This document shows positions 18,008 through 26,732 of a stretch of DNA of 64,000 nt, piece by piece (the first letter of the stretch is position 1; the number at the start of each line of letters is the position of its first letter). Source of the stretch: Virgibacillus dokdonensis (GTDB taxonomy: Bacteria; Bacillota; Bacilli; Bacillales; Amphibacillaceae). The DNA lies in the NCBI RefSeq assembly GCF_900166595.1, contig NZ_LT745763.1:3878017-3942016 (forward strand), written 5' to 3'. The translations under genes and the position numbers were made by a program. The notes below the pieces were generated by a model. It saw only the letters and a program-made list of their open reading frames with translations, made no database searches and was not told the origin of the DNA.

Positions 18008-19002
18008 TTAGTTAGAAAACAATTGATCGAATTGTTCCTTATCGGCTGTACGATTTTCATACAATTCTTGCACAGGAGCAGATATAGCTTTAATCTCTTC
18101 AATTGATTTTAAGCCTTCTGGTGGTTCAATGCCTTCACGAATAGGCGTGTAACCAATTTCTGCCTGCATTTTTTGTCCATCTTCAGATAAAATAAAATCA
18201 ACAAATGCTTTTGCCGCTTCTTCTTGATCCGTATCTGCCATAATGCCTACAGGTTCCGTAATTACCGGCACTCCTTCATCTGGATATACTAGCTAGCTGC
18301 TCGCGCTGCTAAATAATCTACAACCATTCCATATGTTTTTTGCCCAGAAGAAACGTTTTCCATTACTGCCCCATTTCCTTCTGTAATCATTGGGGTATTT
18401 GCTTGTATTTTCTCATAAAATTCCCAACCAAACGCATCATTACGAGTTAAAACACTTAAATTATATGCAGCAGCGCCAGAATATAACGGGCTTGGCATCA
18501 CTACTTGCTCTTTCGCTGCTTCAGAAGTCATTGCGTCCCATGAAGTCGGCATTTCACTCACATTACCTGTATGGACGACTAAACCTGTAGCCATAATTTT
18601 TGTTCCTGTATACATACCATCTGCATCAACAAATTCATCTGCAATATCTTCTGCTTCTTTTGATTGATAAGACATAAGCAGCTCTTCTTGCTTCAAACCT
18701 TCAAATGTTACTGCATCTGCAACTAATAACACATCTGCTTGTACTTCTCCTGCTTCTTTTTCCGCTTTGATTTTACTTACTACTTCTTCTGTGCCCGAAC
18801 GGAAGATGTTAACTTTTACATCTGGGTGTTTTTCATTAAACGCACCTACTAATTTTTCTGCGTCTACATCTGGTTGAGAAGTGTAAAATTCCACTTCTCC
18901 ACGAATGGTATTCTCTGCGTCTGATGTTTCTTCTTTTTTATCGCCACAAGCTGCTAAAAATAGCAAGACCAATGCAAAAACAATAACCATTACTTTTTTC
19001 AT
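18008..19002 (-). pseudogene. Extracellular solute-binding lipoprotein, frameshifted
   Basis: An iron/phosphonate-type binding protein of about 330 residues interrupted near 18290. The first part (19002 to 18289) starts MKKVMVIVFALVLLFLAACG, a lipoprotein signal with lipobox LAAC, and runs to VVDYLAARAAS before a TAG. The second part resumes in another frame at LVYPDEGVPVITEPVGIM and continues through the normal C-terminus (AKAFVDFILSEDGQKMQ). The break sits at a tandem CTAGCTAG. As read, the importer lacks its substrate-binding subunit. A sequencing error cannot be excluded. The gene follows surE immediately, with an AAGGAGG site. Confidence 0.85.
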
Positions 19003-19776
19003 TTACTTTACCTCCTTAAAATATTGAAACCAACGAGTAAGTTGATCAATTCTCCTTTTCTTTGTGTGTACTAACTCAATAGGGGAAATGGTAATAAACC
19101 CTTGCCGCAGCAGATCATAATCGGTCCCTTCATTAAGCTCTAATTCATGGTAATTATCTTTTAACCAGTAGTATATTTGACCATGTGGATCATTTAACCC
19201 CGTAAAGTTATATCGAGAGACGGTTAAATCCATTGGCACAACGCGCACTCCTTTACACAACTCTTTCGATGTATAAGGAAGATTTACATTTAACATCAAA
19301 TTTTTCGGGATCTTATTTTGAATAATAACCTCTGCAACTTGATAGAATAATTGTTTAACAACGTCGAATTTTATTTTTCTACTATCAAATGTCTCCAACG
19401 ATACAGATATCGAAGGAACTTGGTATAACATCGCTTCTTGTGCAGCAGCAATCGTTCCTGAGTAATATAAATCTCTTCCAACGTTAGGGCCAATATTAAT
19501 TCCAGAAAATACGATATCTGGCTCGCCTTCTAACACATCCATCCCAAGCTTTACACAATCTGCAGGCGATCCATTGACTGCATAGGCTTCTGCCGTAGAA
19601 GAGAAGTCTACTTTTTTTAAATTTAATGGTTGACGTAATGTGATTTTATGACTATAGGCACTCTTTTCCGTGTCTGGACAAATTACGGTTACCTTACCAA
19701 AATGGGAAAGCAACTCAGCTAACGCCTTCACACCAGGTGCAAAAATGCCATCATCATTTGTAATTAATATGTTCAA
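19003..19776 (-). CDS. surE: SurE-family nucleotidase/phosphatase
   Basis: A 257-residue SurE fold, opening MNILITNDDGIFAPGVKAL with the metal-binding NDD and continuing with SGINIGPNVGRDLYYSGTIAAA. SurE enzymes remove phosphate from nucleoside 5'- or 3'-monophosphates and short polyphosphates. The start is a TTG behind GAAAGGAAG and overlaps the upstream gene by 4 bp. It sits in one operon with a PHP phosphoesterase, a TIM-barrel protein and an ABC importer, unlike the pcm-surE context of proteobacteria. Confidence 0.9.
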   Translation of the reverse strand: MNILITNDDGIFAPGVKALAELLSHFGKVTVICPDTEKSAYSHKITLRQPLNLKKVDFSSTAEAYAVNGSPADCVKLGMDVLEGEPDIVFSGINIGPNVGRDLYYSGTIAAAQEAMLYQVPSISVSLETFDSRKIKFDVVKQLFYQVAEVIIQNKIPKNLMLNVNLPYTSKELCKGVRVVPMDLTVSRYNFTGLNDPHGQIYYWLKDNYHELELNEGTDYDLLRQGFITISPIELVHTKKRRIDQLTRWFQYFKEVK

Positions 19777-20570
19777 GCATCTATCTTCCTTTCAAGCCAG
19801 TGATGATGATTCAAATACGCTATATGTTGTTTTAAAAATGCTAATTCCTTTGTTGTATCCATTCCTTCTAACACAATCGGTTTATCTAGCTTACTAAAAT
19901 AAGTTAGAACCCGATGTAGCTCCACGCTCCCTTTTCCAAGCGGAACATGATATTGCGTTTTCGTAGAATCGCTTAAATGAATGCTATTCACATGTTGAAG
20001 ATGTTCAAAATAGTTAATGGGATCATCCTGTAAAGGGACATGGGCGATATCTAAGGTAACGCAAAGCTCTCCATTTAACTTCGCTTGAAACTGTGTCATT
20101 TGTTCTGGATATGTCAACATTTCTTTTGGAATAACTTCCATTAATTCTTGAGATAAAGTAACCTGCTTCTCTTTTGCGTAATCTAAAAGCAATTGCGTGT
20201 TGGTTACTAAATTCTCCTGATGACATGCGGTCAAATAATTTTTAACGGTATATTTTCCAGGGTGAAATGTCATGTGCAAAGCACCTAATTTCGCAGCCAG
20301 ATCAATCGATTTTTTCAACTCTACGATGGACTGCTGCTGAATACCCTGATTAAGCGAACAAATATTTAAATCCCAACTAGCAGCATGTAATGTGATATCC
20401 ACTTGCTCCGCTTTAGCAGTTTCTCTTATATCCTCCGGACTAGCTTGATGATAATACATATGCTCTGCCCACATTTCTACTCCAATACACCCATATTGTT
20501 TAGCAATGTGTATCACTTCCTGTGGATGAAAACTCCAGCATAAGGATGAAGAAATATAAAATGTACTCAA
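19773..20570 (-). CDS. Sugar phosphate isomerase/epimerase-like TIM-barrel protein
   Basis: A 265-residue protein of the AP-endonuclease-2/xylose-isomerase-like TIM barrel family. Metal-ligand candidates are the Glu in GVEMWAEH, the His in MTFHPGKYT, the Glu in QELMEVIP, the Asp/His in TLDIAHVPL, the His in NSIHLSDS and the Glu in VLEGMD. Family members are isomerases, epimerases or phosphodiester-cleaving enzymes. It begins with TTG, overlaps both neighbours by 4 bp and so is tightly coupled to the PHP and SurE genes. The reaction is unknown. Confidence 0.75.
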   Translation of the reverse strand: MSTFYISSSLCWSFHPQEVIHIAKQYGCIGVEMWAEHMYYHQASPEDIRETAKAEQVDITLHAASWDLNICSLNQGIQQQSIVELKKSIDLAAKLGALHMTFHPGKYTVKNYLTACHQENLVTNTQLLLDYAKEKQVTLSQELMEVIPKEMLTYPEQMTQFQAKLNGELCVTLDIAHVPLQDDPINYFEHLQHVNSIHLSDSTKTQYHVPLGKGSVELHRVLTYFSKLDKPIVLEGMDTTKELAFLKQHIAYLNHHHWLERKIDA

Positions 20571-21394
20571 GATTCTTCAGCTCGCTTTATCCAGTAGTTT
20601 TTTGAATCCGTGTCTAATTGCACACTTCCAATGGCAATCTCCTTCTTCTTTCTAGCGCTTGTTCCGTGATAGTCCGATCCGCCTGAAACGAGTAACCCAT
20701 ATTGCTTCGTAACTTCTAGCCAATAGACACTATCCTCATCAGAGTGCTCGGAGTGATAAACCTCAATTCCATCTAATCCATACGACAGTAATCGTTGCAA
20801 AGGAACGGACGAACGATAAATAGCTGGATGTGCTAAAAATGCTTTCCCTCCACATTCATGCACTAATTGAATGGCTTTCTCTGCAGAAAAAGCAACACGT
20901 TCCACAAATGCGGGTTTCCCTTTTTTTAACAGTGCTTGATAAGCATCATCTGCAGTAGGAAAATAACCTTGTCTTACGAGCTCTGCTGCAATATGCGTTC
21001 GTACAATCACATCGCCAGGTACATGTCGCCTAACATCTGCTAAGGAGATCGCATATCCTAGATTGTTTAATTGAGAAACGATTTTGGCAGCCCAGTTATT
21101 ACGCTGTTTTGTCCTCCAATAGATGTGCTCTGTCATTTTAGGATGTTGCGGATCGAAGCAATAACCTAAAATATGCAATTCACCGTCGATACCATCCGTA
21201 TTAAGCTCTATTCCTGGCACCAATGATATTCCTACATGCTCGGCTTCAGGCAAAGCAGTATGATACGCTCCGATGGCGTCATGATCCGTTATCGACAAAA
21301 TTCGCACCCCTTTTGCACTCGCCTCCTTAACGATTTCTTTTGGAGTTAAAGCACCATCTGAAAAGGTGGAATGTATATGTAGCTCTGTCTTCAT
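20567..21394 (-). CDS. PHP-domain phosphoesterase (TrpH/YciV-like)
   Basis: A 275-residue PHP protein. The metal-site motifs are HIHSTFSDG (6-14), TDHDAIG (~37), the Glu in GIELNTD, the His in AFLAHPAI, the segment VYHSEHSD and the C-terminal GGSDYHG. Characterised relatives hydrolyse 3',5'-bisphosphates, cyclic ribose phosphates or RNA 5' ends. It is the first gene of the operon with GAGGGAGGG before ATG. A TATACT -10 box lies at 21427-21432. With SurE and the importer it suggests uptake and dephosphorylation of a phosphate ester (inference). Confidence 0.85.
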   Translation of the reverse strand: MKTELHIHSTFSDGALTPKEIVKEASAKGVRILSITDHDAIGAYHTALPEAEHVGISLVPGIELNTDGIDGELHILGYCFDPQHPKMTEHIYWRTKQRNNWAAKIVSQLNNLGYAISLADVRRHVPGDVIVRTHIAAELVRQGYFPTADDAYQALLKKGKPAFVERVAFSAEKAIQLVHECGGKAFLAHPAIYRSSVPLQRLLSYGLDGIEVYHSEHSDEDSVYWLEVTKQYGLLVSGGSDYHGTSARKKKEIAIGSVQLDTDSKNYWIKRAEES

Positions 21395-21846
21395 CTAATT
21401 CCCTCCCTCGTTTAATGCCTACTTTAAGTATAGTTAACAATTATGAAGGAAGATTAAAGGTGAAATTAAATAACAGCTACATTTTTGTAAATAAAAGTTA
21501 ACATTCCATTATTTAACCTAAATAATGGAATGATCTTCGCAGCGCTTGCCTGCTGGATTTTTTGCCTTTATTCTAAATTGGCGATTTTTACTATTAAATG
21601 AATGTAAATTTTTTACTCGAAATTAATATTACTATCTTTTTTGTGCTTTGAATGTAAATGGAATGTAAATATTAAAATGAGGTTGTAAACATGACAAAGT
21701 ATGCCCTATTGTAGGAAAGTAAAGAGAGACGATTGATGAAGAAAACACATGTAACTCATGCGAACCTCACTGATTCTAAAGAAGTTTTATTCCTAGATAG
21801 GAATAAAACCCTAACACAAAAAGCGCATGGATGTTGTCCACGTACA
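21395..21846. other. Upstream region of the PHP operon with palindromes and TTTACA repeats
   Basis: Holds the TATACT box of the operon (21427-21432), a perfect 14-bp inverted repeat CATTCCATTATTTA (21502-21515) with TAAATAATGGAATG (21519-21532), and a perfect 12-bp one, GTTTTATTCCTA (21784-21795) with TAGGAATAAAAC (21798-21809). On the minus strand TTTACA occurs four times, two of them 11 bp apart. No gene was recognised. Confidence 0.5.
21653..21669 (-). promoter_or_regulatory. Candidate PhoP-box pair
   Basis: On the minus strand TTTACA occurs at 21664-21669 and again at 21653-21658, an 11-bp period. That is the spacing and half-site type (TT(A/T/C)ACA) of Bacillus PhoP boxes. It lies about 260 bp upstream of the PHP gene, further than usual, so an upstream start would be needed. 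Chance is possible in AT-rich DNA. Confidence 0.3.
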
Positions 21847-21887
21847 TGATCTGCGCCCTGTCAAGTAGACAGTTAAAAAATAAAAAA

Positions 21888-22649
21888 TTATGCCACAGTC
21901 TGGCGCCGGTATTCTAATGGTGCTAGGCTGTTTAATCTCTTTTGGTATCGTTCCTCATTATAAAATGTAATATACTTATCAATATCTTTTTCTAGCTCCT
22001 CAAAGTTCTTGTAATTCTTTAAGTCATAGCTTTCACATTTAAAATGACCAAAGAAGCTTTCAATTGGTGCGTTATCAATACAATTACCTACACGTGACAT
22101 ACTACGTTTCATCCCAGCTTCTGCCGTAAGATAACGATATTCCTTTGATGTGTATTGTGAACCACGATCGCTGTGAATTAAAGGGGCTGCATCGGGATTT
22201 GCCTTTATAGCTTCTTTTAGCGTGTTCATAACCAAAGGATTGTCATTATAGCGCCCAACCTGATAGGCGACAATCGAACCGTCATAAAGATCTTTAATAG
22301 CACTTAAATAAGCCTTGTTACCAAAGCCATACGTCATATGCGTAATATCCGTTACCCACTTCTCATTCGGATTCTCCGCAGTAAATTCACGATTCAAAAT
22401 GTTTTCTTCAATATTGATATAGCTTGTCTTTGTGGAATAGCCATTCGAGCGACGAATATGCGATTTTAAGCCCATTTGAATCATTAAGCGTCTAATTCTT
22501 TTCTCGTCATATTGTTTCTTATATTTGCGATTGATCACCATAGTTATTCGACGATAGCCGAAGTTACCGTTATACTTTCTGAATTCCTCTTTCACTTTTT
22601 TCATGAGCCACTCATTTTCCCTTTGTCCTTCTGTAGGTTCATGTTTCAA
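21888..22649 (-). CDS. IS3-family transposase OrfB (DDE integrase catalytic part)
   Basis: The catalytic subunit with an HTH_21-like start (FGYRRITMVINRKYKK) and an rve integrase core. The DDE residues are in WVTDITHMTYG, HSDRGSQYTS and the Glu of DNAPIESFFGHFKCE. The C-terminus is EERYQKRLNSLAPLEYR. The frame is open upstream as far as the slip site AAAAAAG at 22802-22808, so the natural product is an OrfAB fusion made by -1 frameshifting rather than translation from an internal start. Both parts look intact, so the element may be active. Confidence 0.92.
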   Translation of the reverse strand: MKHEPTEGQRENEWLMKKVKEEFRKYNGNFGYRRITMVINRKYKKQYDEKRIRRLMIQMGLKSHIRRSNGYSTKTSYINIEENILNREFTAENPNEKWVTDITHMTYGFGNKAYLSAIKDLYDGSIVAYQVGRYNDNPLVMNTLKEAIKANPDAAPLIHSDRGSQYTSKEYRYLTAEAGMKRSMSRVGNCIDNAPIESFFGHFKCESYDLKNYKNFEELEKDIDKYITFYNEERYQKRLNSLAPLEYRRQTVA

Positions 22650-22762
22650 CCATTTATAGTATCCAGATCGGGATACATCTAAAATTTCACAGAGTAATAG
22701 AATGGGTATTGTTGTCTCCTTGTGATAGTCATGAATCGCTTGAAATTTAGCTAGATGTTTAC

Positions 22763-23458
22763 CTAGTCGCGCTGTCCCATCCCCCTTTCGATTTCCTTCA
22801 ACTTTTTTAATAAGCCATTCTCCGCCTCTAAATACTGATTACGGTGTTCCAATTCTTTAATACGAAGTTGTAATTTCTCCTCTTCGGTAAAGCTAGCCTT
22901 TGTTTCTAGTGTTTTTCCACGACGATCCTGAAGACCCTGTTTCCCATCTTTTTCATATTTACGCAGCCAGCTATATACTTGTTGATAAGAAACGTTATAC
23001 TTTTTAGCCACCTCATGATAATTGCGCTCGTTCGCAATCGTATATTGCACAATTTCAATGCGTTCTTGAAGTGTGGTTTTACGCCCTTTTGTCATGGTTT
23101 CTCTTCCTTTACTAGTAGATTTTATCTCTTTCCCACTAGTATACTGGTTTATCCATTGACGTAAAACCGAATTAGATGAAATATTAAACTTCTCACAAGT
23201 CATTCTCAGACTGCCTTCTCCATTTAGATAAAATTCAACAGCTTCCCTTTTCAGTTCGCCGGAATACTTCTTCCATGTCCTCGCTTCCTTTAAACCATCC
23301 ACCCCATCTGCTTCGTATTTACGCACCCATGAGTTAATCGTAGTACGGTCAACAGCGTATTCTTTAGCAATCGTACTGACAGACGCCATCCCCTCAATCA
23401 CACGTAATACCGCCTCGATTCTTTCATCTAACGTATGTTTACTTCTTCTTTTAGACAT
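22763..23458 (-). CDS. IS3-family transposase OrfA
   Basis: About 231 residues from the ATG at 23458 (MSKRRSKHTLDERIEAVLR), chosen because GGGGGC lies just upstream. Two helix-turn-helix blocks recognise the IS ends: IAKEYAVDRTTINSWVRKYE and VAKKYNVSYQQVYSWLRKYE. A C-terminal leucine zipper (LRIKELEHRNQYLEAENGLL) precedes the slippery heptamer AAAAAAG at 22802-22808, read A-AAA-AAG in frame, where ribosomes can shift -1 into OrfB. Confidence 0.9.
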   Translation of the reverse strand: MSKRRSKHTLDERIEAVLRVIEGMASVSTIAKEYAVDRTTINSWVRKYEADGVDGLKEARTWKKYSGELKREAVEFYLNGEGSLRMTCEKFNISSNSVLRQWINQYTSGKEIKSTSKGRETMTKGRKTTLQERIEIVQYTIANERNYHEVAKKYNVSYQQVYSWLRKYEKDGKQGLQDRRGKTLETKASFTEEEKLQLRIKELEHRNQYLEAENGLLKKLKEIERGMGQRD

Positions 23459-23547
23459 AGAAAATGCCCCCAATATCGTAGTAAAGAGTTTTTATTATTT
23501 CTCTGTCTACCATAGTGGGAGCATATCACAACATCCATGCGCTTTTA

Positions 23548-24672
23548 TCATTTCATTTCATTTATATATTTGATGTCACTAACCACTGCTCCATGCGGAT
23601 AGGGATGTAACGCGAGTGGTTTTATCCCTGCTTTTTCCCAGGCTGCTAATACAGCCTCCGCAGCTTGGTTAGAAGGCATAAAAGCAATGCCACAATCGCC
23701 TCCACCAGCTCCAGAAGGCTTCCCTGAACCTCCAAATTGTTCCGCTATATCACAGAGTGTCGTTAATAACGGTGTTTCAATAGCAACATTTGCATCCCGT
23801 CCAACAGCTGCTAGCGCGTGGCGATTTTCTTTTATCCCTTGAAGCAATAACTGCGGGTTGTTCTGCTTCATTCCTGCCAACACATTCGCAACTGCCTGCT
23901 CACTATGCCTAATAAAGCTAGTAAATCTTTTAGAATTGGTTGTCTTTAACTTTAAAATTTGCTCCACCAGTTTTTTGGTAGAAGCTGGTTTTCCTGTCCA
24001 ACCGATACAAACATGAACAGAATCCGGCAATGAAATGGGCTCCAAAGAAGCATACTTCCAATCTCGATGAATGAGTTCCGTTAATGTTTGTGATTCCTCG
24101 TACGCTTGCCGAAGCCATTCCGCCTGAAATGAGGAATAGTTTAGGAAACCACCATAAGAAGAAGCAGCGACATCGGCTCCCGAACCGTTACCTTGCGTTA
24201 CAACATGAGCGATCGCTGCTAATTGATAAATGAGCTTTGCTTCTGGTTTCTTAGGCATAAACTTATTTAAAATGGCGGAAATAACAGATGTAGAGACAGC
24301 AGCGCTTGAACCTAAGCCATATTTCACCCCTGATTCATCATCAAGTTCGCTTTTGATCGTTAATTCAAAAGGGGGTATCGCAATATGCTGTTCATTTAAA
24401 TAGTTACATGCCGTTGTCATAGATGTTTGAACAAATGTCGTTCTTTTATCTTTAGAATAAAGTTCAACTTTATCCCCATTATATTCCCAACCTATATTTT
24501 GTAATTGGAAATCCATTAAATGTAAATCGTTTGTTGCACTATCTTTTATCGTTGCATAAACAAAACGATCTACAGCCATTACAACTAATTGTTGATACGG
24601 CTGTAGTACAGCAAACTCCCCCGCAACCATTAACTTTCCGGGGGTTTTAATTATCATAGATGATTGTGGCAA
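23548..24672 (-). CDS. mvaK2: Phosphomevalonate kinase
   Basis: A 374-residue GHMP kinase that converts phosphomevalonate to diphosphomevalonate. The N-terminus is IIKTPGKLMVAGEFAVLQPY, the ATP loop is KYGLGSSAAVSTSVISAI (~137) and the C-terminal GHMP motif is GGSGKPSGAGGGDCGIAF. It begins with TTG behind AGGGG. The ATG at codon 6 is an alternative. It is last of the four-gene mevalonate operon. Its terminator is split by the IS. Confidence 0.95.
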   Translation of the reverse strand: MPQSSMIIKTPGKLMVAGEFAVLQPYQQLVVMAVDRFVYATIKDSATNDLHLMDFQLQNIGWEYNGDKVELYSKDKRTTFVQTSMTTACNYLNEQHIAIPPFELTIKSELDDESGVKYGLGSSAAVSTSVISAILNKFMPKKPEAKLIYQLAAIAHVVTQGNGSGADVAASSYGGFLNYSSFQAEWLRQAYEESQTLTELIHRDWKYASLEPISLPDSVHVCIGWTGKPASTKKLVEQILKLKTTNSKRFTSFIRHSEQAVANVLAGMKQNNPQLLLQGIKENRHALAAVGRDANVAIETPLLTTLCDIAEQFGGSGKPSGAGGGDCGIAFMPSNQAAEAVLAAWEKAGIKPLALHPYPHGAVVSDIKYINEMK

Positions 24673-24684
24673 TAGATTCAGCCC

Positions 24685-25659
24685 CTATATATACGTAATC
24701 CCTTGACCTGGTTTACTCAAACGAATATCTGTAACACCTTGTAATTCGCCCAATGTTTGCTCAATATATGCTTCATGCTCAGGTAAATAAAGCACCTTTA
24801 CATTAGGGCCAGCATCAATCGTAAAATAAACAGGTATACCTTGTGAGCGCATTTCCCAAACTTTTTGCATCACTACTAGCGTCGTGTCATGCCAATATGT
24901 AAATGGGGGTTTTGCACCTAACGTCGTCGCATGCATCTTCATACAGTTTGCCTCAGCAATTTCACCGACTTGTTGAAAATCACGAGCCTTAATTCCTTGT
25001 TTTATTTCCGCTAAATCATAGGAAATACTATCCAGCCAGCCTTGAAAAAATGGTGATGTTTCAACTGTTCTACGCATTCCCGCACGACTAGAAACACTTT
25101 TTTTCGTCGCAGATAACACCACAGCCGCCACACGAATATCCCAATAATTTGCTGGAGCAATAGGTATAGCGTAAGAATCTTCTCCGTCTTCACGCATCCC
25201 CATTTCCCACTCTGCAAAACCACCATAAATAGATCTACAAGCTGACCCGGAGCCTCGACGAGTTAATCTAGAGAGCTCTTTCTCTGATAAATGTAAACCT
25301 ATGGCTTTCGATCCAGCCGCTGCTAACGCGGCAAACCCAGAAGCAGAGGAGGCAAAACCAGCGGCAGTTGGCACTTCATTCACCGATGTTACATTAGCAA
25401 ATAGCTGTTTACCTGCCATTTGTCTTATAATATCAAGAAATGCCGTTACCCGATTGTACTGCTCTCCGGATGCGATTTGCTCATCTAATATGAATTGATC
25501 TTGGGAAAGCGACTCATCAAATTCCACTGTCGTTGTCGTATAATAGCCATCTAAAGTAAGTGACAAACTATTATTCGTAGGTAAAATAATCGCTTCATTT
25601 CGCTTTCCCCAATATTTAATAAGGGCAATATTTGTATGCGCCTTTGCAGTTGCTTTCAT
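24685..25659 (-). CDS. mvaD: Diphosphomevalonate decarboxylase
   Basis: A 324-residue GHMP-type decarboxylase that makes isopentenyl diphosphate with ATP. Its hallmark N-terminus is AKAHTNIALIKYWGKRNE, followed by PTNNSLSLTLD, the ATP loop GFASSASGFAALAAA and the SRRGSGSA-type loop (TRRGSGSACRSIYGGFAEW) that binds the phosphates. The second ATG (25659) has the better spacing from AGAAGGGG and is preferred. It lies between mvaK1 and mvaK2. Confidence 0.96.
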   Translation of the reverse strand: MKATAKAHTNIALIKYWGKRNEAIILPTNNSLSLTLDGYYTTTTVEFDESLSQDQFILDEQIASGEQYNRVTAFLDIIRQMAGKQLFANVTSVNEVPTAAGFASSASGFAALAAAGSKAIGLHLSEKELSRLTRRGSGSACRSIYGGFAEWEMGMREDGEDSYAIPIAPANYWDIRVAAVVLSATKKSVSSRAGMRRTVETSPFFQGWLDSISYDLAEIKQGIKARDFQQVGEIAEANCMKMHATTLGAKPPFTYWHDTTLVVMQKVWEMRSQGIPVYFTIDAGPNVKVLYLPEHEAYIEQTLGELQGVTDIRLSKPGQGITYI

Positions 25660-25686
25660 GGTCATTCCCCTTCTGTTTACGCTCTT

Positions 25687-25763
25687 CTTAGAAAAACTTG
25701 ACTACTGCCATAGTTTTTATGCTGATAAAACGCCGATACGATAATATTTTCCTATAGTGGAAA
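25687..25763 (+). repeat. Dispersed intergenic repeat, copy D
   Basis: CTTAGAAAAACTTGACTACT at the start, then a diverged middle and ATTTTCCTATAGTGGAAA at the end. It is lodged inside the mevalonate operon between mvaK1 and mvaD and would be transcribed in the antisense orientation relative to its conserved strand. Confidence 0.6.
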
Positions 25764-26732
25764 TTAATGATCTTGGCTCTCTTTCAACACAAATGGCCAT
25801 ACTGCATGTGCGCCAAATGTTCTCAGTTTCTCCGCTAATTGTCTGGAATGAACTTCATTTTGGGCAAGGGCAATGATACAGCCACCATTACCTCCGCCTG
25901 TTAACTTAGCTCCGAGCGCGCCTTCTTGTCTGGCAAAATCGATTAAACGATTTAACCCAGTGTCGCTCACACCTAAAGCTTCCAATTCTTTTTGCGCTTC
26001 ATTTAGCATATGCCCCAAGATATGCTTTCCTTTTTTCTCCAAAGCCTGTTTTGCATCATGCGTCAGTTTTCCGATTCGTTCTAGTTTACGCTGAATTCGT
26101 CTTGGCGCGGTTTTTAATAAATTTGCTACGGACTCCACTGCTAGACGCGTATCTCCTACACGACCAGAATCCGCTACAACAAAATGAAAGTCCTCACTTA
26201 AGTGAATAAAATCAATCGGGTGTTCCTTTTCATACCAGACAGGGGACTGTGATGTGATTGTCAATGTATCAATCCCTGACGGAGCCCCGTGTGCAAACGT
26301 CTCCGCTATATTCGCCAGTTGCAGTAATTCTTCATCTGTATAATCCTCATCAAAATAAGCAAATAAGGATCGGACAACGGATATCGCCACAGAAGCACTG
26401 GAACCTAACCCTTTACCAGGTGGAATCGTTGATGTAATGCGTATAATCATATCCTCACAGGCTATATTTAAATAATCCATCGTACCTTCAATGCATTTTA
26501 CAATACCCTCTAATGATTCTGGTGCATCAGCAATAGAGCCATGATAGAAAGTTGTATCAATCTTGACCGGTCCTGGGAAATGTTCAACGGCAGTCTCTAC
26601 ACCTACCAATGGAAATGGAATAGCAATAGCCGGTTGTCCGTGTACAACTGCATGCTCTCCAATTAAAATTAGTTTACTATAAGCTACACCGATAGCTGTT
26701 TTTTCTGTGGTTGTTACTTTTTCTGCACTCAT
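25764..26732 (-). CDS. mvaK1: Mevalonate kinase
   Basis: A 322-residue GHMP kinase that phosphorylates mevalonate. Motifs are YSKLILIGEHAVVHGQPAIA (N-terminal substrate site), PPGKGLGSSASVAISVVRSL (ATP loop), GAPSGIDTLT (catalytic Asp) and LTGGGNGGCIIAL. The start overlaps the mvaA stop by 4 bp. Together with mvaA, mvaD and mvaK2 it makes a complete route from HMG-CoA to isopentenyl diphosphate. Confidence 0.95.
   Translation of the reverse strand: MSAEKVTTTEKTAIGVAYSKLILIGEHAVVHGQPAIAIPFPLVGVETAVEHFPGPVKIDTTFYHGSIADAPESLEGIVKCIEGTMDYLNIACEDMIIRITSTIPPGKGLGSSASVAISVVRSLFAYFDEDYTDEELLQLANIAETFAHGAPSGIDTLTITSQSPVWYEKEHPIDFIHLSEDFHFVVADSGRVGDTRLAVESVANLLKTAPRRIQRKLERIGKLTHDAKQALEKKGKHILGHMLNEAQKELEALGVSDTGLNRLIDFARQEGALGAKLTGGGNGGCIIALAQNEVHSRQLAEKLRTFGAHAVWPFVLKESQDH

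Larger units (their letters stand above)
21847..23528 (-). mobile_element. IS3-family (IS150-type) insertion sequence, apparently complete
   Basis: The ends are TGATCTGCGCCC...GTAGACAG and, inverted, TGATATGCTCCC...GTAGACAG, imperfect terminal inverted repeats beginning TG as usual in IS3. It encodes OrfA and OrfB in overlapping frames with an AAAAAAG slip site. Total length is 1,682 bp, somewhat long for the group because OrfA carries two helix-turn-helix blocks. No clean target duplication is seen (ACA to the left, CAA to the right). A copy of one end lies at 3989-4121. Confidence 0.92.
21819..23546 (-). terminator. Mevalonate-operon terminator split by an insertion sequence
   Basis: The 18-bp sequence at 23529-23546, directly after the mvaK2 stop, is perfectly complementary to 21819-21836. 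On the minus strand the arms read AAAAGCGCATGGATGTTG and CAACATCCATGCGCTTTT, then TGTGTTAGGGTTTT. The original loop was about ten bases (TGTACGTGGA). The 1,682-bp IS now separates the arms, so the hairpin can no longer fold as a compact terminator. Confidence 0.85.

Noticed and set aside
21844..23531. Target-site duplication of the IS
   Set aside because: The flanking triplets are ACA and CAA. A match appears only if one end is shifted by a base, so no duplication is claimed.
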